Of a stretch of 64,000 bases of DNA, positions 24,676 through 33,458 are shown one piece after another. How positions within the stretch are numbered: the stretch's first letter is position 1; each line of letters begins with the position of its first letter. The position numbers were made by a program, and so were the translations under genes. The stretch is taken from contig JAGWFS010000007.1 of NCBI GenBank assembly GCA_028867785.1, forward strand, positions 22,635 through 86,634, read 5' to 3'. Origin of the DNA: Nitrososphaerota archaeon (GTDB taxonomy: Archaea > Thermoproteota > Nitrososphaeria > Nitrososphaerales > Nitrosopumilaceae). The notes under the pieces are model-generated. The model saw nothing but the letters and a program-made list of their open reading frames with translations, was not told where the DNA came from and made no database searches.

Positions 24676-25620
24676 TTACTCTACCTCTACTTGTTCCAGC
24701 TTGGAAAGTGCCCTCATTATCTCGCTTTTTATCTTATCTAGATCCTTGTCATCGTCTTCAATTTTTTCTTCGTCTGGAATCTTCATCGGCGTTGGAAGCT
24801 GAATCTTCTTCTCTATTACTGGTTCGATTTTTGGTGTCTCTGTTACTGGTACATCTTCAACTGGAACTAGTGGAGCAGACTCTAATGGAACAATCAACTT
24901 TGGTGCCTCAACTATGTGTTCTACAATTTTTGGAGTTTCAACGGTACTTGTCGGTTTGATAAACTCTATTGGAAATTCTGGCATCTTGTTTGGAATTGCA
25001 GTAAGCGTACTAAGCTCAACTGAAACGTGCTTTTCCGGAAGACGTATCTCTGCTGGTGGAATCTTTTCTTTTGGAATCTCTACTGCTTTCTGTATCTCAC
25101 TTTTTGATTCTTTTCCAACTTGGGGTCTTTCTTGGACGATCTGTTTTGGCTCTTTTGTTTGCTGGGCGGGCTGTTGTACCTGCACCTGAGTTGATATTGT
25201 TTGTGTTGCAGGCTGTGCGGTGCTGACTGTAATCTTGGATGAAATCTCATGCAGCCTCTGGTCCATCTTTGAGAGCTTGTTGTCCATCAGTGTAATCAGA
25301 CTGTCCCCTATTGGACCAAGGTCAGGATATCTGCTTGCGACTTCTAGTTTTTCTATCTTGGCAGATATTGCACCAAGCTGGTGTTGATACCTGATAAGCA
25401 GCTTGTCACGCTGAACTCCTGAAACATTTGAATCATCATTGTGAAGCCTTGTAATTGTCTTGGTTAGAATTTCCTTTTCAATTCTTAGTGAATGCAATTG
25501 ATTTTCTACTGCAGAGCTTACGGTAACTGCTTGTTTGTACTTGCGTTTTGGAATCTTGTCTAATGCAACAGCAGTGCAGGCGCCCGCCAGAGAACTAAAA
25601 ACGAGGGCGATTTCTTCCAT
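24676..25620 (-). CDS. Coiled-coil protein with Pro/Glu/Lys-rich region, unknown
   Basis: 314 residues. An N-terminal hydrophobic stretch (IALVFSSLAGACTAVAL) could be a membrane anchor; residues about 30-130 form a coiled coil; the C-terminal half is a low-complexity Pro/Glu/Val/Lys stretch (IPKEKIPPAEIRLPEKH ... APLVPVEDVPVTETPK) ending in a charged helix. The gene begins right where L37e stops. Its role is unknown; extended PE-rich regions are typical of scaffolds. Confidence 0.75.
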   Translation of the reverse strand: MEEIALVFSSLAGACTAVALDKIPKRKYKQAVTVSSAVENQLHSLRIEKEILTKTITRLHNDDSNVSGVQRDKLLIRYQHQLGAISAKIEKLEVASRYPDLGPIGDSLITLMDNKLSKMDQRLHEISSKITVSTAQPATQTISTQVQVQQPAQQTKEPKQIVQERPQVGKESKSEIQKAVEIPKEKIPPAEIRLPEKHVSVELSTLTAIPNKMPEFPIEFIKPTSTVETPKIVEHIVEAPKLIVPLESAPLVPVEDVPVTETPKIEPVIEKKIQLPTPMKIPDEEKIEDDDKDLDKIKSEIMRALSKLEQVEVE

Positions 25621-25788
25621 CTACGTATACCATTTGATCCAGGTGTATTTTCTTATTTTTGCCTCGGGGTATCCACAGCTGGCACATTTGTTGTGTCTTG
25701 CATGATAGGAGTTTTTACCACATCTTCGGCATCTGATATGGACGTGCTTCTTTGTGTATCCTCCCATGGAGGTTGTGCCTTTAGTCAT
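25621..25788 (-). CDS. rpl37e: Large ribosomal subunit protein eL37
   Basis: 55 residues from ATG 25788: basic N-terminus, then a zinc finger C20-x2-C23 ... C35-x2-C38 in [22 protein letters not shown], as in archaeal L37e, ending [10 protein letters not shown]. Seven bp after the Sm-like gene, the conserved Lsm-L37e pairing. Too short for common ORF cutoffs. Confidence 0.95.
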   Translation of the reverse strand: MTKGTTSMGGYTKKHVHIRCRRCGKNSYHARHNKCASCGYPEAKIRKYTWIKWYT

Positions 25789-25795
25789 TGTACTT

Positions 25796-26026
25796 TCACT
25801 TTGGTGGAGGAGATATGATAACTACGTTGTCTCCTCTTACAACTATGGTTCCTAGACTTTTTGCTTCTCCTTCTGAAGGGATCTCTTCTGAAGAATCAAG
25901 CAGCAGATTCATGTGCTGGTCAAAGCCATGTAGGTTACCTCTTATCACTTTGCCTCCTTTGAGCTTGATAAGAACAACCTTGTTGATGCTTTCATCAAGT
26001 ACTTTTACTGCCATGTCGACTGACAT
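25796..26026 (-). CDS. lsm: Sm-like (Lsm/SmAP) RNA-binding protein
   Basis: 76 residues with Sm1 ([27 protein letters not shown]) and Sm2 ([13 protein letters not shown]) motifs, forming a heptameric ring that binds U-rich RNA and acts in RNA processing and tRNA maturation. Organised with L37e, the coiled-coil protein and RpiA in one direction, starting from a promoter near 26040-26070 (TATATATTAAAATTTC). Confidence 0.95.
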   Translation of the reverse strand: MSVDMAVKVLDESINKVVLIKLKGGKVIRGNLHGFDQHMNLLLDSSEEIPSEGEAKSLGTIVVRGDNVVIISPPPK

Positions 26027-26071
26027 TTATTTCACTTATTACCACCTCTATCGAGGGTATATATTAAAATT

Positions 26072-26794
26072 TCATTGGTGTAATTTTCGGCTTTTCCCGG
26101 TGAGGCAAGTTTGACTCTCTTTTACGATGGAACTGATCACTTCGCTTAGGATCTTCCTTCCTTCTTTTGCAGTGGCGCCTCTAGGATCTCCCCAGACGCC
26201 ATTTTTTGTGACTGAAACAAAAGACTTGTTTGCAATCCTGCTCATCTTGGCAAGTTCTTTTTTCGTATATTCCTCCTCGACAAGCCCTTTTTCCGCCTTT
26301 GACATCTCCGCATGTTTTGATATTGCACGCATAATTGACGTTTCCACAAATCCCGCATGATCAAATCTGCGCTTCATAAAATGCCAGTATGAATAGACGA
26401 ACACACGCTGTCCTGTGTTTTTTGCGACTCTGGAGGGTATGCCTTTTAGTGCCTTTTGATTGCCATGATGCCCATTGAGTATTAGTACCACCTTTATCTT
26501 GTTTTTCCAAAGAGACAGGCACATCTCCACTAGGTATTTCTGCAGGGTATTGGAGCCCACACTCAGATTGAAAAATGGGTGGTGTTCAAACGATACTCCA
26601 CACTGTATGGTAGGCAGGAGCAGAAAGTTTGTCTTTTCTGAAACCTTGTCTGCAATGTATGATATAATGTCCGAATCGGTGGATACTGGCAAGTGTGGGC
26701 CGTGCTGCTCTATTGAACCCACCGGAACTATGGCAACGGGATTTTTGCTAATTTCCCTGCTTATGCGAAGATGTGAAAGGTTCCAAGACATCAT
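26072..26794 (-). CDS. Creatininase-family amidohydrolase, probable ArfB deformylase
   Basis: 240 residues of the creatininase fold: the metal site VGSIEQHGPHLPVSTDS (Glu, His, Asp), NGHHGNQ, and a further Glu region. In archaea this family includes ArfB, which removes formate from the FAPy intermediate of riboflavin/F420 synthesis; creatinine degradation is unlikely here. It overlaps PurU by ATGA, so two formate-releasing enzymes may be co-expressed, which fits the ArfB idea. Assignment to ArfB is inference. Confidence 0.8.
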   Translation of the reverse strand: MMSWNLSHLRISREISKNPVAIVPVGSIEQHGPHLPVSTDSDIISYIADKVSEKTNFLLLPTIQCGVSFEHHPFFNLSVGSNTLQKYLVEMCLSLWKNKIKVVLILNGHHGNQKALKGIPSRVAKNTGQRVFVYSYWHFMKRRFDHAGFVETSIMRAISKHAEMSKAEKGLVEEEYTKKELAKMSRIANKSFVSVTKNGVWGDPRGATAKEGRKILSEVISSIVKESQTCLTGKSRKLHQ

Positions 26795-27648
26795 TTAGAT
26801 CGTCTTTTTCTGACATGGACCTTTCCCCAGTATACCTCAAGTCTTCCATCAAGGTGCATCTTTACTGCCTCAAGGAGCGTCCTTGCCTCTAGCCTCTGTC
26901 CCTTTTTCTTCAGGGATTCTAACGTCTCGTCTTCGTCAATTGCAAAGGCATCCTGAAATATTATGGGTCCTTGATCCAGATCTTCTGTAACATAGTGTGC
27001 GGTACATCCAACAATCTTTGCGCCTCGTTCATATGCCTGCACATACGCAAAGGCTCCGGGAAACGCAGGCAAGAGCGACGGGTGGATGTTGATTATTCTA
27101 TTTGGGTATCTCCACACAAAGTTTGGAGATAGTATTCTCATGTATCTTGCAAGAACCATGAGATCAACATTGTATTTCTTTCCAATGGTAATTATTTTTT
27201 CTTCTGCGCTTGATTGATCCTTTTCATCTACCATAACAAATGGAATCTTTGCCTTTTTGGCAAGCCTTGATAATGTGTTTTCAGTACCGATGACTACGGC
27301 AATCTCCCCCCTAAGCTGCCTTTTTGTTCTTGCGTCAAGTATTGCCTCAAGGCAGTGCGGCTCTTTTGTGACCAGGACTGCAACTCGCTTTCTCTTTGAT
27401 ACCTCGTAGTGAATGTTGACCTCCATCTTGAGATTTTTTGCAATCTTTTCTGCCTCGTCATTGAATTTTTTTCTGTCAATTTTTCCTGTAAAGGATGCTT
27501 CCATGTACATTCCAAAAAGGCTCTTGATGACATTCTGGTTTATCTTCTCTATGTTTCCCCCGTTTTGAAAAATGAAATTGGTAAAACCTGCAACCACTCC
27601 CTCATGGTCTTTTCCCACTATTGTGAGTTCTACGACTGTCTTTTCCAT
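26791..27648 (-). CDS. purU: Formyltetrahydrofolate deformylase (PurU-type)
   Basis: 285 residues: an N-terminal ACT-like regulatory domain (VVELTIVGKDHEGVVAGFTNFIF, about 1-85) and a formyltransferase-fold catalytic domain with VLVTKEPHCLEAIL, INIHPSLLPAFPGA (catalytic His) and ITAHYVTEDLDQGPIIFQD (catalytic Asp). PurU hydrolyses 10-formyl-THF to formate and THF. In an archaeon that may use tetrahydrofolate or its analogues for purines this sets the one-carbon balance. Start ATG 27648 has a divergent promoter region with a TATA-like AATAGCC near 27688. Confidence 0.85.
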   Translation of the reverse strand: MEKTVVELTIVGKDHEGVVAGFTNFIFQNGGNIEKINQNVIKSLFGMYMEASFTGKIDRKKFNDEAEKIAKNLKMEVNIHYEVSKRKRVAVLVTKEPHCLEAILDARTKRQLRGEIAVVIGTENTLSRLAKKAKIPFVMVDEKDQSSAEEKIITIGKKYNVDLMVLARYMRILSPNFVWRYPNRIINIHPSLLPAFPGAFAYVQAYERGAKIVGCTAHYVTEDLDQGPIIFQDAFAIDEDETLESLKKKGQRLEARTLLEAVKMHLDGRLEVYWGKVHVRKRRSK

Positions 27649-27803
27649 TTTGTTTGGTACGCACTATGCGCTTTATTAATGCTTAAATAGCCTTTCGAAA
27701 TATCACGTATTATCAAATGCTAGTAGAACTAGATACTTGTCTCTGTAATGAGTGATTGAATGGACGAACTTGCTTTCTCAATTTTGTACTCTGAGGAAAA
27801 ATA

Positions 27804-27989
27804 ATGGACAGATCAAAGAATTCTAACAAAACCCGAGGTAGAGTAAACAGTTATGATCATAACAATCCAATCAAGACCTGTAAGGTCTGCTCTACCATTG
27901 GTGACTGGCACTGCTACGAGTGCTCAAATAACTTTTGCAGCACCCACTTTCACAGTCACAAAGACATGCAGCTTTGCATAATTCAGTAA
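27804..27989 (+). CDS. 61-residue zinc protein (B-box-like)
   Basis: Small basic N-terminus then a Cys/His cluster: CKVC ... CYEC ... CSTHFHSHKDMQLC, i.e. C-x2-C, C-x2-C, C-x2-H and H...C, which matches the double-zinc cross-brace of B-box/GATA-like modules. Upstream there is a 14-codon ORF (27760-27803) ending at the ATG. Lies between PurU and tRNA-Leu. Unknown function; conserved small B-box-like proteins occur in thaumarchaea. Confidence 0.6.
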   Translation: MDRSKNSNKTRGRVNSYDHNNPIKTCKVCSTIGDWHCYECSNNFCSTHFHSHKDMQLCIIQ

Positions 27990-27994
27990 AAAGA

Positions 27995-28079
27995 TGCGGG
28001 AGGTGGGATTTGAACCCACGAACTCCTAAAAGACAGGGTCCTAAGCCCTGCGCCTTTGACCAGGCTTGGCAACTCCCGC
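27995..28079 (-). tRNA. tRNA-Leu (anticodon TAG)
   Basis: Minus-strand cloverleaf with acceptor GCGGGAG/CTCCCGC, anticodon stem CAGGG/CCCTG around CTTAGGA, a long class-II variable arm (TCTTTTAGGAGTTC), T arm GTGGG-TTCAAAT-CCCAC and discriminator A. No intron, no encoded CCA. Confidence 0.95.
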
Positions 28080-28129
28080 ATGCACCATGACTTTTAAGAC
28101 AAATTTATCTATTGTTGATGATGGTGCAA

Positions 28130-29476
28130 ATGACAAGATTGTTTGGTACTAACGGGGTACGGGGAATATTTGGTGACGACTTAACTCTTGATTTTGTGTC
28201 TGATATCACCTCATCGATTGGGACTTTTTTCAGAAAAGGTCCCATACTTGTAGGCTATGACGGAAGAGAATCAAGCAAGGTTCTCTCAAAAATAGTATGC
28301 TCGTCGCTTGGTGCGCTAGGACTTGATTCTATGCTGTGCGGCCTTGTACCTACCCCGTGTCTGCAGCTTGCAACAAAAAAACTGGGATATGGAGGAGGAA
28401 TAATGATTACTGCTTCGCACAATCCTCCGCAGTATAACGGGCTAAAACCCACTGCAAGCGACGGAGTCGAGATCTCGCGTAAGGATGAGTTGAGCGTGGA
28501 AGAAATTTATTTCAAAAAAAGATGGCCTCTCTCTAAAAAGCCAGGTGTTACGGGATATGACAAGCGTGCAATCAGGACGTATCTTGATGGAATAAAATCC
28601 AAAGTAAACTCAAAAAAGATTAGATCAACCAAGTTCAAGGTTGCACTTGACTTGGGAAATGGAGCCCAGGCAACAACTGCGCCGCTTCTCTGCAAAGAAC
28701 TTGGATGCGATGTGGTGGCAATAAATGAAAAAATAGATGGGACATTTCCGGGAAGGGGCTCTGAGCCCACACCGCAGAACTTGGGCAGGCTCTCGCATGC
28801 TGTAGTAAAATCCAGAGCAGACCTGGGCGTTGCCTTTGATGGGGATGGGGACAGGAGCATATTCTGTGACAACGAGGGAAAGATTCTCACAGGGGACAGG
28901 TCAGCTCTTCTCATATCGCGATTCATCCTGACAGCCCATCCAAAATCAAAGGTAGTGACAACAATCAATTCTACCTCTGCAATTGAAAAAATTGCAGAAA
29001 AGACAGGCTCTAGAGTATTGAGAACAAAGGTTGGCAGTGTTGAAGTTTCCCGAAAAATGGTTCAGGAAAATGCAATAATTGGATTTGAAGAAAATGGCGG
29101 ATTCATGTATGGGAGACACAATCAGGTAAGAGATGGTGCAATGACGCTTGCACTTGCACTAGATCTTTTGTCAAAAACCAGCAAGACCATGTCGGAGGAG
29201 ATGGACAGCCTGCCATCGTCATTTACTGCAAAAGGCAAGCTAGAATGCTCAAAGGATGATTTCAAAAAAATACTTTATGCTCTAAAAAACGAGTCATACA
29301 AAAAAGATCTTACCGACGGCATCAAGATGTTTATTGACAAGTCAAGCTGGGTCATGGTAAGACTCAGCGGGACTGAGCCAATAGCAAGGATATATGCGGA
29401 ATCTGATACCGAAGACAAACTCGCTGAAATTTTCGATAAATACATGTCGAAAATAAAGCGGGCAGCTGGCAGATAA
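28130..29476 (+). CDS. glmM: Phosphoglucosamine/phosphohexose mutase (GlmM-like)
   Basis: 448 residues from ATG 28130; in-frame TTG starts upstream (28112) give a non-conserved MLMMVQ extension. Shows LFGTNGVRG at the start, the phosphoserine loop ITASHNPPQYNG, the Mg loop FDGDGDRSIF, and the sugar loop GFEENGG, plus the C-terminal phosphate-binding RLSGTEPIARIYAE. Interconverts hexosamine-1-P and -6-P (or hexose phosphates), feeding UDP-GlcNAc for glycans. Divergent from tRNA-Leu. Confidence 0.92.
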   Translation: MTRLFGTNGVRGIFGDDLTLDFVSDITSSIGTFFRKGPILVGYDGRESSKVLSKIVCSSLGALGLDSMLCGLVPTPCLQLATKKLGYGGGIMITASHNPPQYNGLKPTASDGVEISRKDELSVEEIYFKKRWPLSKKPGVTGYDKRAIRTYLDGIKSKVNSKKIRSTKFKVALDLGNGAQATTAPLLCKELGCDVVAINEKIDGTFPGRGSEPTPQNLGRLSHAVVKSRADLGVAFDGDGDRSIFCDNEGKILTGDRSALLISRFILTAHPKSKVVTTINSTSAIEKIAEKTGSRVLRTKVGSVEVSRKMVQENAIIGFEENGGFMYGRHNQVRDGAMTLALALDLLSKTSKTMSEEMDSLPSSFTAKGKLECSKDDFKKILYALKNESYKKDLTDGIKMFIDKSSWVMVRLSGTEPIARIYAESDTEDKLAEIFDKYMSKIKRAAGR

Positions 29477-29525
29477 CACTTTTAAAACCAATTAAAATCA
29501 ACCAAGGAATGGAAATGATCCCGTT

Positions 29526-29532
29526 GGGTGAT
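29526..29532 (+). promoter_or_regulatory. rpl7ae: Shine-Dalgarno site that sets the L7Ae start
   Basis: GGGTGAT is a near-perfect match to the 16S 3' end, 4 nt before GTG 29537, and supports that start over GTG 29528. The transcript likely begins near 29509 (TATA CTTTTAAAACC at 29479-29489), where an 11-codon ORF (ATG 29509 to TAA 29544) overlaps the L7Ae start, so a translated leader is possible. Confidence 0.6.
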
Positions 29533-29536
29533 ACCT

Positions 29537-29923
29537 GTGGCTAAGGCTTATTACGTAAAGTTTCAAGTCCCAGCTGACCTAGTTAGCCCTATCTATGAAG
29601 CAGTGAGGGTTGCCTATCAGAGTGGTAAAGTAAAGAAAGGTACGAACGAAGTCACAAAAGCAATAGAGAGAGGAGTAAGCAAGCTTGTAGTTATAGCTGA
29701 AGATGTAGAACCACCAGAGGTAGTGGCACATTTACCAATACTCTGCGAGGAGCACAACATAGCATACGCCTTTGTGCCAAACAGACAGGAATTGGGCAAG
29801 GCATTGGGAATAGATGTTACAGCCGCAGCTGCTGCGATAATAGATTCAGGAGATGCTCAACACATTGTTGACCAGATTGTTGCATCGCTGTCGCAGATTA
29901 AAGGCGGTCAAGCTAGCAAATGA
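29537..29923 (+). CDS. rpl7ae: Ribosomal protein eL8/L7Ae
   Basis: 128 residues from GTG 29537 (start chosen by the GGGTGAT site). L7Ae fold with [34 protein letters not shown], the K-turn-binding signature, and a C-terminal alanine-rich helix. Binds K-turns in rRNA, box C/D and H/ACA RNAs and RNase P. First gene of the L7Ae-S28e-L24e-Ndk-aIF5B operon. Confidence 0.96.
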   Translation: MAKAYYVKFQVPADLVSPIYEAVRVAYQSGKVKKGTNEVTKAIERGVSKLVVIAEDVEPPEVVAHLPILCEEHNIAYAFVPNRQELGKALGIDVTAAAAAIIDSGDAQHIVDQIVASLSQIKGGQASK

Positions 29924-30126
29924 GTACTGAAATACCAACTCCTGCAGAAGTAATACAAATTGTCGGCCGAACAGGCATAGCCGGAGAAGTTATCCAAGTA
30001 AGAGTAAAGATACTAGATGGGAAGGACAAGGGAAGAATTCTGACAAGAAACGTCAAGGGATCAGTACGAATGTCAGATATCCTTATGTTACGTGAAACAG
30101 AGCGCGAAGCAAGGAAGATAAAGTGA
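29920..30126 (+). CDS. rps28e: Ribosomal protein eS28
   Basis: 68 residues, start ATG overlapping the L7Ae stop (ATGA). OB-fold with [24 protein letters not shown] and the C-terminal [12 protein letters not shown] that is diagnostic for S28e. Small-subunit protein near the exit channel. Confidence 0.97.
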   Translation: MSTEIPTPAEVIQIVGRTGIAGEVIQVRVKILDGKDKGRILTRNVKGSVRMSDILMLRETEREARKIK

Positions 30127-30133
30127 TTAGAAA

Positions 30134-30337
30134 TTGAGCGTTCTAGTTAAACCATGTAGCTTTTGCAACAGGCCCGTAGCCAAGGGTTCAGGTACCATGC
30201 TTGTAAAAAACGATGGTACGGTATTTTGGTTCTGTTCTTCTAAATGCAAAAAGAACATGCTTGTACTCAAACGTGATCCTAGAAGACTAAAATGGACAAA
30301 CAAGTACGTCAAAGGCGGAATCAGGGTCAAAAAGTAA
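30134..30337 (+). CDS. rpl24e: Ribosomal protein eL24
   Basis: 67 residues, TTG start at 30134 with GTGAT 10 nt before it. Zinc motif [13 protein letters not shown] ... [10 protein letters not shown] is the L24e signature, followed by the basic RDPRRLKWT tail. Seven bp after S28e in the same operon. Confidence 0.97.
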   Translation: MSVLVKPCSFCNRPVAKGSGTMLVKNDGTVFWFCSSKCKKNMLVLKRDPRRLKWTNKYVKGGIRVKK

Positions 30338-30338
30338 A

Positions 30339-30740
30339 ATGACTGAGCAAACATTGTTCATAGTGAAGCCCGACGGTGTAGAAAGAAAAATTGCAGGAGA
30401 GGTTATTGCAAGGTTTGAAAGAAGGGGCTTTAACATTGTAAAACTAAAGATGTTTACTTTTACAAAACAGATGGCAGAGGAATTCTACTCTGTACACAAT
30501 ACAAAACCATTCTTTGGAGATCTGGTCTCTTTTATTACATCGGGAAGGGTTGTTGCAGCAGTAATAGAGGGAAACAATGCAATTGCAACAACACGACTCA
30601 TGATAGGCTCCACAAAATCCTATGAAGCAGTTCCAGGTACAGTGAGAGGAGACTTTGGACTTGGAATATCTGATAACATAATTCATGCCTCCGATTCTAA
30701 GGAAAGTTTTGAAAAAGAGGTAGCTGTAATATTCAAGTGA
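30339..30740 (+). CDS. ndk: Nucleoside diphosphate kinase
   Basis: 133 residues: [36 protein letters not shown] nucleotide loop and the active His in NIIHASDS. Makes NTPs and dNTPs from NDPs. Starts one nt after L24e, as in other archaea where Ndk follows L24e and precedes aIF5B. Confidence 0.97.
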   Translation: MTEQTLFIVKPDGVERKIAGEVIARFERRGFNIVKLKMFTFTKQMAEEFYSVHNTKPFFGDLVSFITSGRVVAAVIEGNNAIATTRLMIGSTKSYEAVPGTVRGDFGLGISDNIIHASDSKESFEKEVAVIFK

Positions 30741-30746
30741 AAGTGG

Positions 30747-32531
30747 TTGCAAATACGACAGCCAATAGTGGCAGTTCTAGGTCACGTAGACTCGGGTAAG
30801 ACCTCGCTATTAGACAAGATCAGGGGAACCGGAGTGCAGGCAAGGGAAGCAGGCGGAATCACGCAACACATTGGAGCGAGTTTTCTCCCAACTGAAGCAA
30901 TCAAGAACGCCTGCGGGCCGCTCTTTGCAAAGATGGCAGGAGACAAGCAGGAAATTCCAGGCCTGCTGGTAATTGATACTCCTGGGCACGAAATCTTTAC
31001 AAACCTGAGGGCAAGAGGTGGCTCTGCTGCTGACATTGCCATCTTGGTAGTTGACGTAAATCGAGGCTTTCAGCCACAGACAAATGAAAGCCTGAAAATA
31101 CTACAAAGCAGAAAGGTTCCGTTTGTAATTGCACTTAACAAGGCAGACATGATATCTGGCTGGAAAAAAAATCCAAAAACACAGTTTATCACCCAATCCA
31201 TAAAAGAACAGGAACCGTCAGTGCAGACAGCGCTTGATGAACTGCTGTATAATGTAGTAGGAACATTATCCATACTTGGATTCAGCTCCGAGGCATTTTA
31301 CAGAGTAAAAGATTTCACAAAGGAGGTCTCAATCGTACCAGTCAGCGCAAGGTCGGGCGAGGGAATTCCAGAACTCCTGGCTGTGCTGGTTGGTCTTACA
31401 CAACAATATCTGCAAAAGAAACTTGATCAGACAGAAAAGGTAACACGTGGAATAGTCCTAGAAGTAAAAGAGGAGGTCGGCCTTGGAGTCACTGCCAACA
31501 TAATCCTGATTGATGGTGCGCTTCGAAAGACAGATTCTATAGTTCTTGCCAAAAGGGATTCTACAGTCATCACAAAACCGAAGGCGATACTTTTACCAAA
31601 ACCGCTCGACGAGATGCGTGATCCGCGGGACAAGTTTAGACCAGTAAACGAGGTGTATGCAGCCGCGGGGATAAAAATCGCATCCCCTGATCTGGAGGGA
31701 GTTCTGCCTGGGAGCCCTGTCTATGCATCTGATGACGAATCAAAGATAGAGGAGTTTAAGAAATCAATTGAATCTGAGATGAAGTCAGTATTTGTCAAGA
31801 CAGACAACAAGGGAGTCATTCTAAAATGCGATACTATTGGTTCGCTTGAGGCAATCACTGACATGCTCAAGCGACAAAACGTTGCAGTATCAATGGCAGA
31901 CATCGGCCCTGTCACAAGAAGAGATGTTGTTGAAGCTCAGGCAATAAAGGAAAATGACAGGCATCTTGGAGTGGTTCTTGCGTTCAACGTAAAAATATTC
32001 CAGGATGCGCAAGAAGAAGCCGATTCAAATCACATTCGAATCTTCAGTGATCAAGTAATCTACAGCCTGATTGACAATTATATGCAGTGGGTACAGGAGG
32101 ATACTGCAAACGAAGAAAATGCCATTTTTCAAGAACTTACGCCAGTTTGCAAGGTCACATTTCTCAAGGGATTTGTATTTAGGAAGAGCAACCCGGCAGT
32201 GTTTGGCGCACGCGTAGATATCGGAACACTCAAGCAAAAAATCCCAATAATGAATGCAAGTGGAAGAAAGGTTGGCATCGTGCACCAACTGCAAGACAAC
32301 GGAAAAAACATTGACTCTGCCAAAAAGGGACAGGAAATAGCAATGTCAATACAAAATGTTACAGTTGGAAGACAGGTATCTGAAGAAGAAGTGTTCTACT
32401 CACTGCCTAATTCGCGTGAAGCAAAACTGCTGCTAAAACAGTTTTCACACAAGCTAAACCCTGAAGAGTTTCAAATTCTAAAAGAGATCATAGACATTCA
32501 GAGAAAATTAGATCCCGCCTACGGCTATTGA
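30747..32531 (+). CDS. infB: Translation initiation factor aIF5B
   Basis: 594 residues, TTG start. GTPase motifs G1 GHVDSGKTS, G3 DTPGHE, G4 NKAD, and the IF2/eIF5B domains II-IV ending in the helical KEIIDIQRKLD. Promotes subunit joining and initiator tRNA placement. It ends the ribosomal operon and overlaps the convergent thioredoxin by 7 bp. Confidence 0.97.
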   Translation: MQIRQPIVAVLGHVDSGKTSLLDKIRGTGVQAREAGGITQHIGASFLPTEAIKNACGPLFAKMAGDKQEIPGLLVIDTPGHEIFTNLRARGGSAADIAILVVDVNRGFQPQTNESLKILQSRKVPFVIALNKADMISGWKKNPKTQFITQSIKEQEPSVQTALDELLYNVVGTLSILGFSSEAFYRVKDFTKEVSIVPVSARSGEGIPELLAVLVGLTQQYLQKKLDQTEKVTRGIVLEVKEEVGLGVTANIILIDGALRKTDSIVLAKRDSTVITKPKAILLPKPLDEMRDPRDKFRPVNEVYAAAGIKIASPDLEGVLPGSPVYASDDESKIEEFKKSIESEMKSVFVKTDNKGVILKCDTIGSLEAITDMLKRQNVAVSMADIGPVTRRDVVEAQAIKENDRHLGVVLAFNVKIFQDAQEEADSNHIRIFSDQVIYSLIDNYMQWVQEDTANEENAIFQELTPVCKVTFLKGFVFRKSNPAVFGARVDIGTLKQKIPIMNASGRKVGIVHQLQDNGKNIDSAKKGQEIAMSIQNVTVGRQVSEEEVFYSLPNSREAKLLLKQFSHKLNPEEFQILKEIIDIQRKLDPAYGY

Positions 32532-32908
32532 GAATATTTCTGCGCTAGCATGTGCAGGCCTGGTTCTCCTACTGCCCCAACAGCCTTGTCTACAAGTTGT
32601 CCCTCTTTGAAGACAAGAAAGGTAGGAATTGCATACACTTGGTATCTCTGGGAGATTCCTTGGGCCTCATCTACATTTACCCGCGCAAATCTGACATTCT
32701 TGTATTTTTTTGCCATTCTTTCAAATATCGGTAGCATGAACTGACACGGTCCACACCACGTGGCCCAAAAATCTACTATCACCGGAGTACTGCCAGCTAT
32801 TCCTTTATCAAAGGTTGAATCGTTTAATTCTAAAATTTCCTGTTCTTTTCGTGAAGTCATTTCGGCAAGTTTCTTTTTCATTATCTTTTCTATCTCTTCG
32901 TCTGGCAA
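32525..32908 (-). CDS. Thioredoxin with N-terminal extension
   Basis: 127 residues, TTG start, about 30 charged N-terminal residues before the thioredoxin fold. Active site WATWCGPCQF, cis-Pro strand YAIPTFLVFK. Second thioredoxin of the window; the acid-rich extension (PDEEIEKIMKKKLAE) is unlike the one at 17933 and could mediate a specific partner. Confidence 0.92.
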   Translation of the reverse strand: MPDEEIEKIMKKKLAEMTSRKEQEILELNDSTFDKGIAGSTPVIVDFWATWCGPCQFMLPIFERMAKKYKNVRFARVNVDEAQGISQRYQVYAIPTFLVFKEGQLVDKAVGAVGEPGLHMLAQKYSQ

Positions 32909-32944
32909 CCTGATGAGGTAGAATCATACGATATTTAATTTCTA

Positions 32945-33361
32945 CTAGAGATCCAGAATAAATCTCATAACGACAGGATTTTCCTGTTTTATCTCCATCA
33001 GGTGAAATGTCGGTGCCTTGATCTCGAGCTTAAAGTGATGCTTTTCAAAATCAAGATCCTCCCCCCTTACTGTTGCATTCAATACATATTGCTCTGACTT
33101 GGTTATCCTTACGTCAAAACCAGACGCTGCATATCCTTCTGTTATCGTAAGTATGATTATCTCCTCAAGCCAGCTGTAAAGCAGGTTGTTCAGGTCATGA
33201 GATTTTATCTCGATTTTTCTTTCTGTTTTTTGTTCAATTGACCTGATGTCAATGATGGTATCCACCACTGAAATTCCAGAGGTGGCAAAGGCCTCCTCTA
33301 GGGTACTGCCTGTTACTTCGATGAATGCGTCTGTCATGTGCTCCAAGTGCCTGTATGTCAT
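32945..33361 (-). CDS. Archease
   Basis: 138 residues of the archease family: HMTDAFIEVTGSTLEEAF at the N-terminus, LLYSWLEEIIILT, and a conserved C-terminal FHLMEIKQE with calcium-site acidic residues. Archease speeds turnover of the RNA ligase RtcB in tRNA splicing and RNA repair; RtcB is not in the window. Confidence 0.93.
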   Translation of the reverse strand: MTYRHLEHMTDAFIEVTGSTLEEAFATSGISVVDTIIDIRSIEQKTERKIEIKSHDLNNLLYSWLEEIIILTITEGYAASGFDVRITKSEQYVLNATVRGEDLDFEKHHFKLEIKAPTFHLMEIKQENPVVMRFILDL

Positions 33362-33458
33362 CGTAGACCTTTGCTAGGCTTCACTCGGATTATTAATTTA
33401 TCACAATCGAGATTTTTTAAAATCAGAAAGTCTAAATGCATTAGAAAAACACAGAGTC

